From positions 1 through 24,252 of IMG/VR virus record IMGVR_UViG_3300034073_005278: DNA of 24,252 nucleotides. The stretch is one strand, 5' to 3'. Shown piece after piece: positions 13,750 to 21,734 of this stretch. This DNA is from a virus. The notes beneath the pieces are model-generated. The model was not told the DNA's origin, did not search any database, and saw only the letters and a list, made by a program, of their open reading frames with translations. Position numbers and translations under genes: made by a program. Each line of letters starts with the position of its first letter. The first letter of the stretch is position 1.

Positions 13750-14508
13750 ATGCACGAGTCAAGTTGCATAGTCGCTGCTGTTCAATACAAGCCTGAGCTG
13801 CTTGATGTTCACAAAAACATCGCTGCGGCTCAACAGTACGCTTTTGAAGCGGCCGGGAAGGGCGCTAAGGTTATTGTACTTCCTGAACTTAGCCTCAGCG
13901 GCTATGCAATTAACTCCAAGGCTGAAGCTGCGTCAGTGTCGCAGGAAAGAAATGGGTACCAAACAGAAGCTTTTGTTCCAATCGCAAAGAAATTTAATTG
14001 CAAAATTGTTTTCGGATATGTCGAACTTTTAGAAGGAAAATTGTATAATTCAGCCGCAGTGGTAGGCGCAGCAGGTCTTGAAGCGAATTTTCAAAAACAT
14101 AACCTCTGGGGACCAGATGCGCTGTGGGCTACAGCCTCGGAAACACTCAATCCTGTCGTGGTAACGCCTGCTGGTCGCTTAGGCGTTCTCATTTGTCGCG
14201 ATGTGATAAACAATTATAGAGAATCTTATAAATTTCACAAGAGCGAATCAAGGTTCTACAAAAGAGGTTCTGTCGATACAATAGCTCTCTTGACCAACTG
14301 GGGCGACAGCTATGGGTATCCTGACAGCGAATGGATGGACCTGGCAGAAGAAACAGGTGCCAACGTTGTAGTGTCTAACAGAGTAGGCAAAGAACGTGAC
14401 CTAAAATTTAAAGGTGGTTCTTGCGTGATCGACAAAACTCGTAAAGTTTGGACGCACGGTTCTTCGTTTACAGAAGCCGCTGTCATTGGGGGAGTTGTCC
14501 TACTGTGA
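13750..14508 (+). CDS. Carbon-nitrogen hydrolase (nitrilase superfamily amidase)
   Basis: This 252-aa protein has the full nitrilase triad: Glu46 (LPELSLSGY), Lys116 (FQKHNLWG) and Cys149 (GVLICRDV). Family phrases NWGDS and VSNRVG follow. Members hydrolyse nitriles, amides or carbamoyl groups, and one branch supplies ammonia to NAD synthetase. No NAD synthetase domain is attached here, and the substrate cannot be told. ATG 13750 is the natural start because the first strand (CIVAAVQYKP) begins at once. The next gene starts at a GTG overlapping its stop. A complete triad argues that this is a working auxiliary metabolic enzyme. Confidence 0.9.
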   Translation: MHESSCIVAAVQYKPELLDVHKNIAAAQQYAFEAAGKGAKVIVLPELSLSGYAINSKAEAASVSQERNGYQTEAFVPIAKKFNCKIVFGYVELLEGKLYNSAAVVGAAGLEANFQKHNLWGPDALWATASETLNPVVVTPAGRLGVLICRDVINNYRESYKFHKSESRFYKRGSVDTIALLTNWGDSYGYPDSEWMDLAEETGANVVVSNRVGKERDLKFKGGSCVIDKTRKVWTHGSSFTEAAVIGGVVLL

Positions 14509-14885
14509 AGCAACTTCAAAAATTACACGAAGAGTTTATTGATGTTGCCCGCAGGCCAATGTCATTCAATAAATTGCCGATAAAGCCTATCGAAGGTGAT
14601 ATTGCGATTGTGCCTGTCAACAAATGGTCGATCACAAAAGATCCTGCCTCAATGAGGAAAACTTTTAAATTTTTTTCGACAGATCTTAGAAACAGATTTG
14701 TAAAAAAATTGTTGCAATATGAACTTGAGACGCAGCACAACGCAATCCTTACGATCGAAGAAGGATCAGTAATGATCAATGTATACACGAAAGATGTAGA
14801 CATGGTCACTGAGCTCGACAAAGACTATGCTAAGTTCGCTGATATCCTTTACAAGGATATTGTTTATAATCCTTCTGATGAATAA
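14505..14885 (+). CDS. Pterin-carbinolamine-dehydratase-like fold protein
   Basis: The protein has 126 aa. The C-terminal two thirds (from KWSITKDP on) follow the PCD/DCoH pattern: a helix, then TQHNAILTIEEGSVMINVYTK and VTELDKDYAKFAD. True dehydratases have a His-His pair and a THD motif. Here only one His remains in QHN and Lys stands in YTKD, so catalysis is doubtful and a binding role is more likely. GTG 14505 overlaps the amidase stop (GTGA), and GGGGGAG lies upstream. Its stop overlaps the next gene. Confidence 0.6.
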   Translation: MKQLQKLHEEFIDVARRPMSFNKLPIKPIEGDIAIVPVNKWSITKDPASMRKTFKFFSTDLRNRFVKKLLQYELETQHNAILTIEEGSVMINVYTKDVDMVTELDKDYAKFADILYKDIVYNPSDE

Positions 14886-15291
14886 CTTTATTTCGGATCC
14901 GAAGGAATTGGTAAGTGAATCACTTCAAGATGTCCTTCCCTCAGAAGAAGTAACTGATGCCTACAATGAAATGTTTATTTCTGTGCTGTTGATGACAGAA
15001 AATCACAACGATTCTCTTGTTGGCACTTTAATTGGAATCGAATTCTCAGAAAAAAATCCGAAAATCGACATAAGGATATCGCTCGACGATGCTTTTTCTT
15101 TGATTTCAAAAAATTTTTCTGAACCTTCTCAAATTGCTTTTAGTGAAATTGCCCTTGCATACAATGAAAAAGTTACCAAGGTCGTTGGTCCTTTTGACAT
15201 AGTTAATGCAAAAATTATAGACTTTGATTCCAATGCAAAGCTATGCGTGCTTGCAATAGACCTAATTAATACGTCCAAGGAACTGCCATGA
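14878..15291 (+). CDS. Unknown beta-rich protein
   Basis: The protein has 138 aa. An acidic helix (residues 5-30) precedes alternating strands (FISVLLMT, SLVGTLIGIEF, KIDIRISLD) and a final strand pair (VVGPFDIVNAKIIDF, KLCVLAIDLI). The pattern recalls phage neck, tail or baseplate beta-barrels but no family is recognised. ATG 14878 overlaps the previous stop by 8 bases. ATGA coupling joins it to the next gene. Confidence 0.65.
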   Translation: MNNFISDPKELVSESLQDVLPSEEVTDAYNEMFISVLLMTENHNDSLVGTLIGIEFSEKNPKIDIRISLDDAFSLISKNFSEPSQIAFSEIALAYNEKVTKVVGPFDIVNAKIIDFDSNAKLCVLAIDLINTSKELP

Positions 15292-15803
15292 AGAAAACAC
15301 CTTTGAAAAGCATTGATTCATACCTACAGAGCTTGATACACGAAAGCGTGTCTGCTGCCAAGAAGAAAAAACTTATAAAAGAAGAAGATGAGCAGCAGGC
15401 AGTAGAAAATCCCGCCGAAGAAGAGAAGAAAAAGATGAAGTCGGGAGACATCACAACGGACGACGTCATCGAGAAGCTCAATTCAATAAGGTCAGGAAAG
15501 TCCTTCAAGGATCAAACTATTTCTTCAAGTTTGGAAAAATATATTTCAGACATGTCCGAAGCAGAGAGGACAGCCCTCTTTGCCTTCCTGAAGGGGATCT
15601 CACAGATTGTCACGGGAGAATTTGACGCTGAATCTGCGGTGGAGCCTTCAGACAAGCCGGCCGGCGTTGAGATGAAAAAGTCAGCGAGCGCAAGCAAAGT
15701 AACCATAAAACCCACCGTCGTCAAAAAGTCAGCGGCGCCAGAGAAAAAATCGCCGTCGTCAGAAGATACTTCAGGACCCGTGCCAATTAAGCCAAAGAAG
15801 TGA
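15288..15803 (+). CDS. Low-complexity protein with propeptide-like N-terminus
   Basis: The protein has 171 aa. The N-terminal helix IDSYLQSLIHESVSAAKKKK ends in Ile-His-Glu before Ser, the [LI]-x-E pattern shared with several neighbours. A Lys/Glu-rich segment follows, then a helical domain (residues 45-105), then a long Ala/Ser/Pro/Lys tail that should be disordered. Compositionally it resembles a phage core or scaffold protein. No family is recognised. Confidence 0.65.
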   Translation: MKKTPLKSIDSYLQSLIHESVSAAKKKKLIKEEDEQQAVENPAEEEKKKMKSGDITTDDVIEKLNSIRSGKSFKDQTISSSLEKYISDMSEAERTALFAFLKGISQIVTGEFDAESAVEPSDKPAGVEMKKSASASKVTIKPTVVKKSAAPEKKSPSSEDTSGPVPIKPKK

Positions 15804-15807
15804 TAAG

Positions 15808-16044
15808 ATGGAAGACATGAAGATTGAAAATCCAATCAGAAAATCGATAGCCCTTCCTAGGGGAGGCCAGCTCGACGTCGACCTCACACCTGACTTTCTC
15901 AAGGTCGTGGCGACCCACTTCGAGCTCGCCTCACAGGAACAAATCACAGATGATCACATACGTATGTACATCTGGGGCGCTTTTAAGAACGCTCTCGATC
16001 GTGCTGAAAAGGGTGAAGGCCATGTCGAGGAAACAGTTAGTTGA
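15808..16044 (+). CDS. Small conserved unknown protein
   Basis: The protein has 78 aa. A short strand region (IALPRGGQLDVDLTPDFL) leads into two helices (FLKVVATHFELA and DDHIRMYIWGAFKNALDRAEK). The fold is compact, with no motif that I can link to a function. It begins 4 bases after the previous stop. Its 3' end overlaps the next gene by 23 bases. Confidence 0.7.
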   Translation: MEDMKIENPIRKSIALPRGGQLDVDLTPDFLKVVATHFELASQEQITDDHIRMYIWGAFKNALDRAEKGEGHVEETVS

Positions 16045-16312
16045 GTTTGTTCAGCTTTTCATTGAACAAAAAACAAGATCGACCCAGTTGTCAGACGGAT
16101 CAATCGTCGAATGGGGGTCCGACCAGCACGTTACTGAGCTCCGAAAGCAAGTCGCTGAGATTCAGCACAAAAGGCAAAGTTCACCTCGTGGCTCTGCCAC
16201 CCGAGCCGACTACCGTCGAGCAGAGTCAAGGCTGAAAGCTGAGCTGAAATCTGCGATGAGGCACGCTGAAAAAAGGCAACTGCAGGAAGATCAAATTCAA
16301 CAAGGAGATTGA
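16022..16312 (+). CDS. Small basic coiled-coil protein
   Basis: The protein has 96 aa and is rich in Lys, Arg and Gln. It begins with a hydrophobic helix (KQLVEFVQLFIEQ), then continues as a long basic helix to the end. AAAAGGG (16007-16013) precedes ATG 16022, which I chose over earlier in-frame starts lying within the neighbouring gene. It is possibly a nucleic-acid-binding or assembly protein; no family is recognised. Confidence 0.65.
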   Translation: MSRKQLVEFVQLFIEQKTRSTQLSDGSIVEWGSDQHVTELRKQVAEIQHKRQSSPRGSATRADYRRAESRLKAELKSAMRHAEKRQLQEDQIQQGD

Positions 16313-16314
16313 TT

Positions 16315-17517
16315 ATGGGCGGTGCTGCAGGTCACATGCAACATCTGTACGATAATCGTGATTTTACTGTTCGAGAAATCAAGAAGATCCTGAAGAACGC
16401 CGCCGAAGGGCGGCTTCAAAGTACGATCGAAAAATTCGATGGCCTGAACCTCGTCTTCACATGGGATGACTCAACATCACAGTTGAAAACAGCAAGGTCG
16501 CTTGGCGACATCAAGGGCGGTGGCCTGAATCAGGCCGCATTTGCAGCCAAGTTCGCAGGACGTGGCCACCTCAAAGATGCTTTTTGTGAGGCTTTCCAGG
16601 CGCTTGATCGATTCGTCAGCACCTTGGGCAAAGACCAAAAGGCTTCAATCTTTGGTGACCGTGGGAACAGGTGGTATTCAGTCGAAGTGCTGCACAGCTC
16701 AAGCGCCAACGTGATCGCCTACGGTCACAAAGCAATTGTGTTTCATTCGTGGCCCATCATGGAACTCAGCACTGCCGGAAATATTCAAGCAGCCGATGAC
16801 GTTTCAGGATTTGAAATTCTTGCACCAAGAACGATGAAGCTGATCAGCGGATGGAAATTTTATGGTCCTCAGCACGTTAAATTAGGTCGAATCGCTGACA
16901 AATCAGCCTTGACCAACGCAGTTGCCAGAATTGACGCAGCCGTGGAGTCAGCCGGATTGAACGACTGTTCAACGCTGCATCAGTGCCTAAGCAAGCAGCT
17001 CCGCCTCGATGTGTCCCGGCTTGGATTCAAGAAAGAAATTGCTGACATGATCGTAGACAGGGCCATGGAGGCACAGGACGCTCCTACCCTGAACGACATT
17101 AAAAAAATGATCAATAAATCGCAGTATGAAGATGTGGCTGCATTTATTAGAGCGTCTCCTGGTCTTCTCAGGAGTTACATTGAGCCATTTGAGCTGGCCA
17201 TCAATGACTTTGCGATCGAGCTGCTGCGAGGCGTTAGATCGAATCTTGTCATAGACCACACAGGTGAACTTGACCGAATTAGGTCGGCCACGGCCTCGGC
17301 CATGGTCAGCATAGAATCGCTGGGGGATCCATCGGCCAAAAATTTTCTTGAATTTCAGCGTAAAAAGCTAGGATCGGTCGACAACATTGCATCGACCGCC
17401 GAAGGAATCATGTTCAGCCACAAGGGAAGAACTTATAAATTCACAGGATCATTTGCGTCTGTCAATAAGATTCTTGGGTTTTTTAGATACGGAAATAAAA
17501 GCCAAAAGGCAGCTTAA
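16315..17517 (+). CDS. Ligase-like covalent nucleotidyltransferase candidate
   Basis: The protein has 400 aa. It opens GHMQHLYDNRDFTVREIKKIL and has IEKFDGLNLVF, with Lys40 in a KxDG motif like motif I of DNA/RNA ligases and capping enzymes, where Lys takes the AMP or GMP. Further matches are a motif III-like stretch (RWYSVEVLHSS), a motif IV-like Glu363 (EGIMF), and downstream lysines (Lys370, Lys375 in YKFTGS) that could serve as motif V. A helical domain (residues 190-340) is inserted between them. Similar GHM...EKxDGxN proteins occur in marine phages without assigned activity, as far as I recall. AAGGAG (16302-16307) supports ATG 16315. The next gene is an HxGH nucleotidyltransferase. Ligase activity is inference. 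Confidence 0.6.
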   Translation: MGGAAGHMQHLYDNRDFTVREIKKILKNAAEGRLQSTIEKFDGLNLVFTWDDSTSQLKTARSLGDIKGGGLNQAAFAAKFAGRGHLKDAFCEAFQALDRFVSTLGKDQKASIFGDRGNRWYSVEVLHSSSANVIAYGHKAIVFHSWPIMELSTAGNIQAADDVSGFEILAPRTMKLISGWKFYGPQHVKLGRIADKSALTNAVARIDAAVESAGLNDCSTLHQCLSKQLRLDVSRLGFKKEIADMIVDRAMEAQDAPTLNDIKKMINKSQYEDVAAFIRASPGLLRSYIEPFELAINDFAIELLRGVRSNLVIDHTGELDRIRSATASAMVSIESLGDPSAKNFLEFQRKKLGSVDNIASTAEGIMFSHKGRTYKFTGSFASVNKILGFFRYGNKSQKAA

Positions 17518-17520
17518 GAT

Positions 17521-18075
17521 ATGAAGATCGGATTGATTGCGGCCGCCATGAAGCCATATCATGCAGGACACCACTGCCTTGTGAATTTGGCCTCACAAGA
17601 CAACGACCGTGTTGTGCTATTTGTTTCAACAGGCGACAGAAAAAGAAAAGGTGAGGTGCCCATCCTGGGAAAAGACATGCTCACTATTTGGTTGTCTTTT
17701 ATTGAGAAATCGCTGCCTGGAAACGTTGAGGTCAGGTATGTTCCAGGACCTGTCACGAGCCTGTATGAATTTTTATCCGAGCTGGACCAGAAAGACTTCA
17801 CGCGCAGCATTACGATCTATTCTGGAGATGACGACACTAAGAACTATAAAACCCATTTCCTTCAGAGCGCAGCACCTTCGCTCTTCAAGAAGGGCCAAAT
17901 CGTCTGCAAAGGCATCGACAGGAATTCGACTGTCAATGTCAGCGGAACGAAAATGCGCGAATTCTTGAGGGCAAAAAACGCAGAGGACAAGCTTGCGTTC
18001 ATTTCGTTTTTGCCGAAGACGTTGCAGCGTCACGGCGCAGAAATTTATGATGTTCTTTCCAGAAATGTACGTTGA
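17521..18075 (+). CDS. HxGH-motif nucleotidyltransferase (cytidylyltransferase/NMNAT-like)
   Basis: This 184-aa protein belongs to the HxGH Rossmann-like superfamily. His14-Ala-Gly-His17 (MKPYHAGHHCLV) binds the nucleotide phosphates near the N-terminus. The C-terminal NVSGTKMREFL corresponds to the ISSTxxR-type motif. Members include NMN, pantetheine, FAD and glycerol-phosphate nucleotidyltransferases, and the sequence does not decide among them. The gene lies 3 bases after the ligase-like gene, so the two are likely made together. No nudix or kinase domain is fused. ATG 17521 is fixed by the first strand (KIGLIAAAMKP). Confidence 0.8.
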   Translation: MKIGLIAAAMKPYHAGHHCLVNLASQDNDRVVLFVSTGDRKRKGEVPILGKDMLTIWLSFIEKSLPGNVEVRYVPGPVTSLYEFLSELDQKDFTRSITIYSGDDDTKNYKTHFLQSAAPSLFKKGQIVCKGIDRNSTVNVSGTKMREFLRAKNAEDKLAFISFLPKTLQRHGAEIYDVLSRNVR

Positions 18076-18099
18076 GAGAAATCAAGATATTAATTGGTC

Positions 18100-18327
18100 G
18101 TGGAACAAAAGATAGAAGAAGCAATTCAGTTCGTCCATGGATATGCCCCCGACATAAAAGAATGGAGAGCCCTCAAGAAAGAACTTTTAAAATGTTTAGC
18201 TTCTGAAGCCAGAAAAAATTTTTCGACAAGGGATCCTGTAACCAAAAAGCAGAACTTTAATGAATTCGAAAGACTGATCGCAGAAAGATGGGAAGTAATA
18301 TCTGGCAATACGCTGATATTTAGCTGA
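18100..18327 (+). CDS. Small unknown helical protein
   Basis: The protein has 75 aa from GTG 18100 (VEQKIEEAIQFVHGYAP...); a TTG at 18094 in frame would add two residues. It is mainly helical with a central basic stretch and ends ERWEVISGNTLIFS. There is no convincing Shine-Dalgarno, and TATTAA (18088-18093) lies just upstream. The start is the least certain part of this call. No family is recognised. Confidence 0.55.
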   Translation: MEQKIEEAIQFVHGYAPDIKEWRALKKELLKCLASEARKNFSTRDPVTKKQNFNEFERLIAERWEVISGNTLIFS

Positions 18328-18335
18328 AGATTAAT

Positions 18336-19343
18336 ATGTCACAACTACTTAGGTCCTACGTTAGGCAAGTTTTGAAAGAGTATGACGACGGCATGTACAC
18401 GTCCATGAGCGACGGTCAAAGTACATGGGGTCAATCCGGAACTGCCGATCTTTATAAAATTTTTGTGTCGCCGTTTACCGATGTCGTCAAGACTGTCGCG
18501 GGCAAGTCAAAAGAATTGGTAAGAAGTGTGCGAACGCTTCTGCACGTCGCCTTTGAGGCTGTCGTGACAACAATTCTTCCCTTCGTTGAAGATTCGTACG
18601 ATGAGATCTTTGAAAAAGAAAAATCTGACATGGCTAAAATCAAGAGCCAGTACCAGTCCGTATACGATGCCAATAGCGCAGCCTTCGAAGGTGATGCTAA
18701 AGGATTAGCTTTTCTAATGGCTCCTGGGCCCATGTTGGCTGCGGGTCTCATTAAAAGAGGTCCTGATGTGGCGCTTCGTACTTTAAGTGTCCTGACGGGA
18801 GGCCTTGTTGATGGTCCACAATCAGGTGGTTCATCGGGAGGCTCTTCTGGTCGCCGCTCGAAACTCAACAATAGCAGGTACCGGGGAAATTTGTTTCTTT
18901 TCGAGCAAGATGAAAAAGAGAAATTAAACAAAGTGAAAGAACTTTTGAAAAATCCAAAAGTTCTTGCCGCGATGGAAAAAACTTTAGGTCCTATTAGACA
19001 AGAGCTTGTTGATGCCAAAATTGAGAAGGCAGACGCCGCTTTAAAACTTGCCCAAGGTGTTATACAGGCAAAGAGCATGGGCGACATCAAAAAAGTTCTT
19101 TCGACCGCTTCATCCAAAGCTGAGAAGGCCGTTGAAGACAAGATCAAGCAAATGAAGGACGTTCCACCTGAAATGGCAAAGCAGGTGCAAGAGATGTTAA
19201 AAAGCGACAAATTGCCCAAGGGTTCTTTCGACGTTTTGAAAAAAACATTCACAAAACCTCTTGAAGATGAATTAAAGACGCTGAAGAACCAAGAAGTAAT
19301 TGACAAATACAAGGAAGTAATCAGGGCAATTAACTCTTTCTAA
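18336..19343 (+). CDS. Large helical protein with propeptide-like N-terminus
   Basis: The protein has 335 aa. It begins MSQLLRSYVRQVLKEYDDG, the clearest example here of the amphipathic helix ending in [LI]-x-E. A long charged helix follows, then a hydrophobic patch (residues 125-165, including AFLMAPGPMLAAGLI) and a Gly/Ser linker (GPQSGGSSGGSSGRR). A second possible cleavage site is FLFEQD. A Lys/Glu-rich helical C-terminal domain completes the protein. The patch could be membrane active, as in an ejected internal protein. Function is unknown; a virion-internal role is inference from the motif. Confidence 0.7.
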   Translation: MSQLLRSYVRQVLKEYDDGMYTSMSDGQSTWGQSGTADLYKIFVSPFTDVVKTVAGKSKELVRSVRTLLHVAFEAVVTTILPFVEDSYDEIFEKEKSDMAKIKSQYQSVYDANSAAFEGDAKGLAFLMAPGPMLAAGLIKRGPDVALRTLSVLTGGLVDGPQSGGSSGGSSGRRSKLNNSRYRGNLFLFEQDEKEKLNKVKELLKNPKVLAAMEKTLGPIRQELVDAKIEKADAALKLAQGVIQAKSMGDIKKVLSTASSKAEKAVEDKIKQMKDVPPEMAKQVQEMLKSDKLPKGSFDVLKKTFTKPLEDELKTLKNQEVIDKYKEVIRAINSF

Positions 19344-19363
19344 ACAAATGAGTCTTTGTGTAG

Positions 19364-19369
19364 TACTAT
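19364..19369 (+). promoter_or_regulatory. Possible -10 element next to a start codon
   Basis: TACTAT lies 7 bases before ATG 19377, and no Shine-Dalgarno is visible in the 33-base gap. If used, transcription would begin about at the ATG and give a leaderless mRNA. No -35 match is present. Confidence 0.2.
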
Positions 19370-19376
19370 CTGCGAT

Positions 19377-19667
19377 ATGGGTAAGCGTCCTAAAAATTAC
19401 AATATCGCAGAACTGCAGCCTGATGAAATAAATTCACTTCGTTCTTTGGTCAAAGAATTCATGTTAAAGATTGAATCAATTGACAATGAAGTAGAGCTAT
19501 TGAAGCAGGACAGAAAAGAAGTGATTGAAGAGTATCAAGAAAAGCTTGATATGAAAACTTTGCAGGCGGCACTAAAAGTCGTCAAGATTCAGCAAGGTGT
19601 TGAACACAAAGACACTTTTGATCTGTTCTTAGAAGCCTTGACGGGTGTGGAAGCAGGTTCACAATGA
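19377..19667 (+). CDS. GapR/DUF2312-like DNA-binding protein
   Basis: The protein has 96 aa. The body matches the helical layout of GapR (DUF2312): EINSLRSLVKEFMLKIESIDNEV, a second long helix, KEVIEEYQEKLDMKTLQAALKVVK, and a terminal HKDTFDLFLEALTG. GapR of alphaproteobacteria clamps overtwisted DNA ahead of replication and transcription. A phage copy could act on its own genome topology or interfere with the host protein. Similarity is judged by eye and is moderate. ATG 19377 has no clear ribosome site. The stop overlaps the next gene as ATGA. Confidence 0.6.
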   Translation: MGKRPKNYNIAELQPDEINSLRSLVKEFMLKIESIDNEVELLKQDRKEVIEEYQEKLDMKTLQAALKVVKIQQGVEHKDTFDLFLEALTGVEAGSQ

Positions 19668-20062
19668 AAAAATCAGAAAAAAAGCCAAAGATCCATAGAC
19701 AAAAAACTTATGACTTGAACTTGACAAAGTTTGAGTTATTGCATGTTCGTGACATGCTTAGCATTCTTTTGCCCCCTGATGGACAAGAGACTTTATCTCA
19801 GTCATTGGCTCTTTTAGAAGGACGTAAATTAATCGAGTCAAAATTGTGGAACAAGGTCGTAGCTTTGTGTGAGGCGGCTGATTTGCCTATTGATTCCGAG
19901 GCGCCTGATTATATCATCGCTCCCACATCTGCCCCTACGCTAGGCGTGTTTCATGTCAATCACGACGCTGAGCAATCCGACGAAGGAGAAGAATCATCAG
20001 GATTTTTGCCATCTGAAGAAGAGTCAGACGACGATGACGAAAGCGAAGATGGAGATGACTGA
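19664..20062 (+). CDS. Unknown protein with acidic tail
   Basis: The protein has 132 aa. A basic lead (residues 1-14) comes before a helical domain (residues 15-75, LTKFELLHVRDMLSILLP and onward). The C-terminal 30 residues are almost all Asp, Glu and Ser. Acidic tails like this occur on DNA-mimic or histone-type phage proteins and on single-strand-binding proteins. Here the family is unknown. ATGA joins it to the GapR-like gene and TGATG to the next, suggesting the three are made together. Confidence 0.7.
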   Translation: MKKSEKKPKIHRQKTYDLNLTKFELLHVRDMLSILLPPDGQETLSQSLALLEGRKLIESKLWNKVVALCEAADLPIDSEAPDYIIAPTSAPTLGVFHVNHDAEQSDEGEESSGFLPSEEESDDDDESEDGDD

Positions 20063-20472
20063 TGAAATACAGCGTTGGGCAAGTCATCTATGCTGTGCTG
20101 AATAAAAAAGCACAAATTTATCCTCTTCTTGTCGTCGAAGAAATTATAAAAAAGACGATCAAAGGTGAAGCGACGAATTACATTGTTCAAACAGGTGCGG
20201 AAGCATCCAGCACATCGAACCTTGAACAAATTGAAGGTGAATTTTTTGACAATCCTGCCGAAGCAAAAAAAGTGTTGACACAGCGAGCTACATCGCAGAT
20301 TGAAAGAGTCGTTGAAAATGCTATATTAAAAGCTAACGAATGGTACAAAAATTCGCATCAAACTACAGATGAAGAAATTCATGAACTGCCTCCGTCAAAA
20401 TCGACGCTAGAGCAAACAATTACGCTGCCTGATGGAACTGTTGCAAGAATAAAATTACCTGCTGGTGAATGA
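20062..20472 (+). CDS. Unknown conserved phage-type protein
   Basis: The protein has 136 aa. It starts MKYSVGQVIYAVLNKKAQIYP, a small beta-barrel-like N-terminal domain (residues 1-60) with VVEEIIKKTIKGE. A helix with WYK (EWYKNSHQ) and a C-terminal hairpin (TITLPDGTVARIKLP) follow. No function is known to me. Its start shares a base with the preceding stop (TGATG). Confidence 0.7.
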   Translation: MKYSVGQVIYAVLNKKAQIYPLLVVEEIIKKTIKGEATNYIVQTGAEASSTSNLEQIEGEFFDNPAEAKKVLTQRATSQIERVVENAILKANEWYKNSHQTTDEEIHELPPSKSTLEQTITLPDGTVARIKLPAGE

Positions 20473-20475
20473 AAT

Positions 20476-21714
20476 ATGTTTGATCAAAGATTTAAAGGAA
20501 TTGTTCGCAATTTTTCCGCTGATGATGTCAATCGTCTTAGAGGAACTCTTCGTATCCAACACACCTTGGCGGACGAAGGATCAAGAAAACTTTGGAAAAT
20601 GATGCATGAACAGCCCTATGTTCATGCTCTAGGTGCTCTCACAGGCAACCAGGCAGTCCAGCAGGTCAAAGCTGGGCTCAAGGCGATCTACCTATCAGGA
20701 TGGCAGGTTGCAGCCGATGCGAACCTTGCCGGTGAGATGTATCCTGATCAAAGCCTGTATCCTGCCAACAGCGTGCCGTCGGTTGTCAAGAGGATCAATA
20801 ATGCTCTCACGCGAGCCGATCAGATTGACACCGCGGAAGGCAAGATGGGTACCGATTGGTTTGCACCCATCGTCGCTGATGCAGAGGCCGGATTCGGTGG
20901 ACCTCTAAACGCATTTGAGCTCACTAAGGCACTCATCGATGCCGGCGCGGCAGGTGTCCACTTTGAGGACCAGTTGGCCTCAGAGAAAAAGTGCGGTCAC
21001 ATGGGTGGAAAGGTGCTCGTCCCAACCTCTCAGTTCATCCGTACCCTTACAGCAGCTCGTCTTGCTGCGGACGTCATGGGTGTCCCAACGGTCATCATAG
21101 CTAGAACTGATGCCGATTCGGCCAATCTGATAACCAGCGACATTGATCCATACGACCGCGACTACATCGAACCAGGCAAGCGTACCCCTGAAGGATTCCA
21201 CTACCTCTGCCGAACTGGCCTCGAACGTTCGATAGCCCGTGGACTAGCCTATGCTCCCTATGCAGACATGCTCTGGATGGAGACTTCCACTCCTGACCTC
21301 GAACAGGCCAAGCTATTCGCCGAGGCCATTCATAAGCACCACCCAGGAAAACCACTGGCCTACAACTGCTCACCATCCTTCAACTGGAAGAAGAACCTCG
21401 ATGACTCAACCATTGCCAAGTTCCAACGAGAGCTCGGAGCCCTGGGCTACAAGTTCCAGTTCGTCACCCTCGCAGGCTTCCACTCACTCAACCACTCCAT
21501 GTACCAGTTGGCCCATGGCTACAAGGATCGAGGCATGGCAGCCTACTCAGAACTACAACAGGCTGAATTCGCTGCTGAGAAAATCGGTTACACGGCCACG
21601 AAGCACCAAAGGGAGGTCGGCACCGGTTACTTCGACGCTGTCTCACAGGTCATCTCGGCAGGTAATTCATCTACTTTGGCACTTCATGGCTCAACTGAAG
21701 AAGAACAATTTTGA
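20476..21714 (+). CDS. aceA: Isocitrate lyase
   Basis: This enzyme cleaves isocitrate to glyoxylate and succinate, the first step of the glyoxylate shunt. The protein is complete at 412 aa (E. coli AceA has 434). It keeps the catalytic KKCGH loop (residues 171-175, Cys173), IARTDA (substrate Arg), YNCSPSFNW (Asn, Ser, Ser of the substrate site) and [12 protein letters not shown] near the C-terminus. The metal-site region [17 protein letters not shown] is also intact. Codon use and GC in the core look closer to the dnaE exteins than to the AT-rich neighbours, which may mean acquisition from a host or adaptation to high expression. No malate synthase or other shunt gene is in the window. The gene starts 3 bases after the preceding stop. 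Activity is very likely; its role in infection is inference. Confidence 0.97.
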   Translation: MFDQRFKGIVRNFSADDVNRLRGTLRIQHTLADEGSRKLWKMMHEQPYVHALGALTGNQAVQQVKAGLKAIYLSGWQVAADANLAGEMYPDQSLYPANSVPSVVKRINNALTRADQIDTAEGKMGTDWFAPIVADAEAGFGGPLNAFELTKALIDAGAAGVHFEDQLASEKKCGHMGGKVLVPTSQFIRTLTAARLAADVMGVPTVIIARTDADSANLITSDIDPYDRDYIEPGKRTPEGFHYLCRTGLERSIARGLAYAPYADMLWMETSTPDLEQAKLFAEAIHKHHPGKPLAYNCSPSFNWKKNLDDSTIAKFQRELGALGYKFQFVTLAGFHSLNHSMYQLAHGYKDRGMAAYSELQQAEFAAEKIGYTATKHQREVGTGYFDAVSQVISAGNSSTLALHGSTEEEQF

Positions 21715-21722
21715 AAATCGAC

Positions 21723-21728
21723 TATAAT
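21723..21728 (+). promoter_or_regulatory. Possible -10/late-type promoter before a leaderless start
   Basis: TATAAT is followed 6 bases later by ATG 21735. The octamer TATAATTA matches the T4 late promoter TATAAATA at 7 of 8 positions, and no -35 is evident. A start at the usual distance would fall on the A of the ATG. No Shine-Dalgarno was seen. Confidence 0.3.
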
Positions 21729-21734
21729 TAATTC

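Noticed and set aside
18452-19312. Long reverse-strand open frame of 286 codons
   Set aside because: It lies wholly opposite the 335-aa protein. Its translation is Ser/Phe-rich low complexity with no motif, as expected from the antisense of Glu/Lys/Ala-rich codons.
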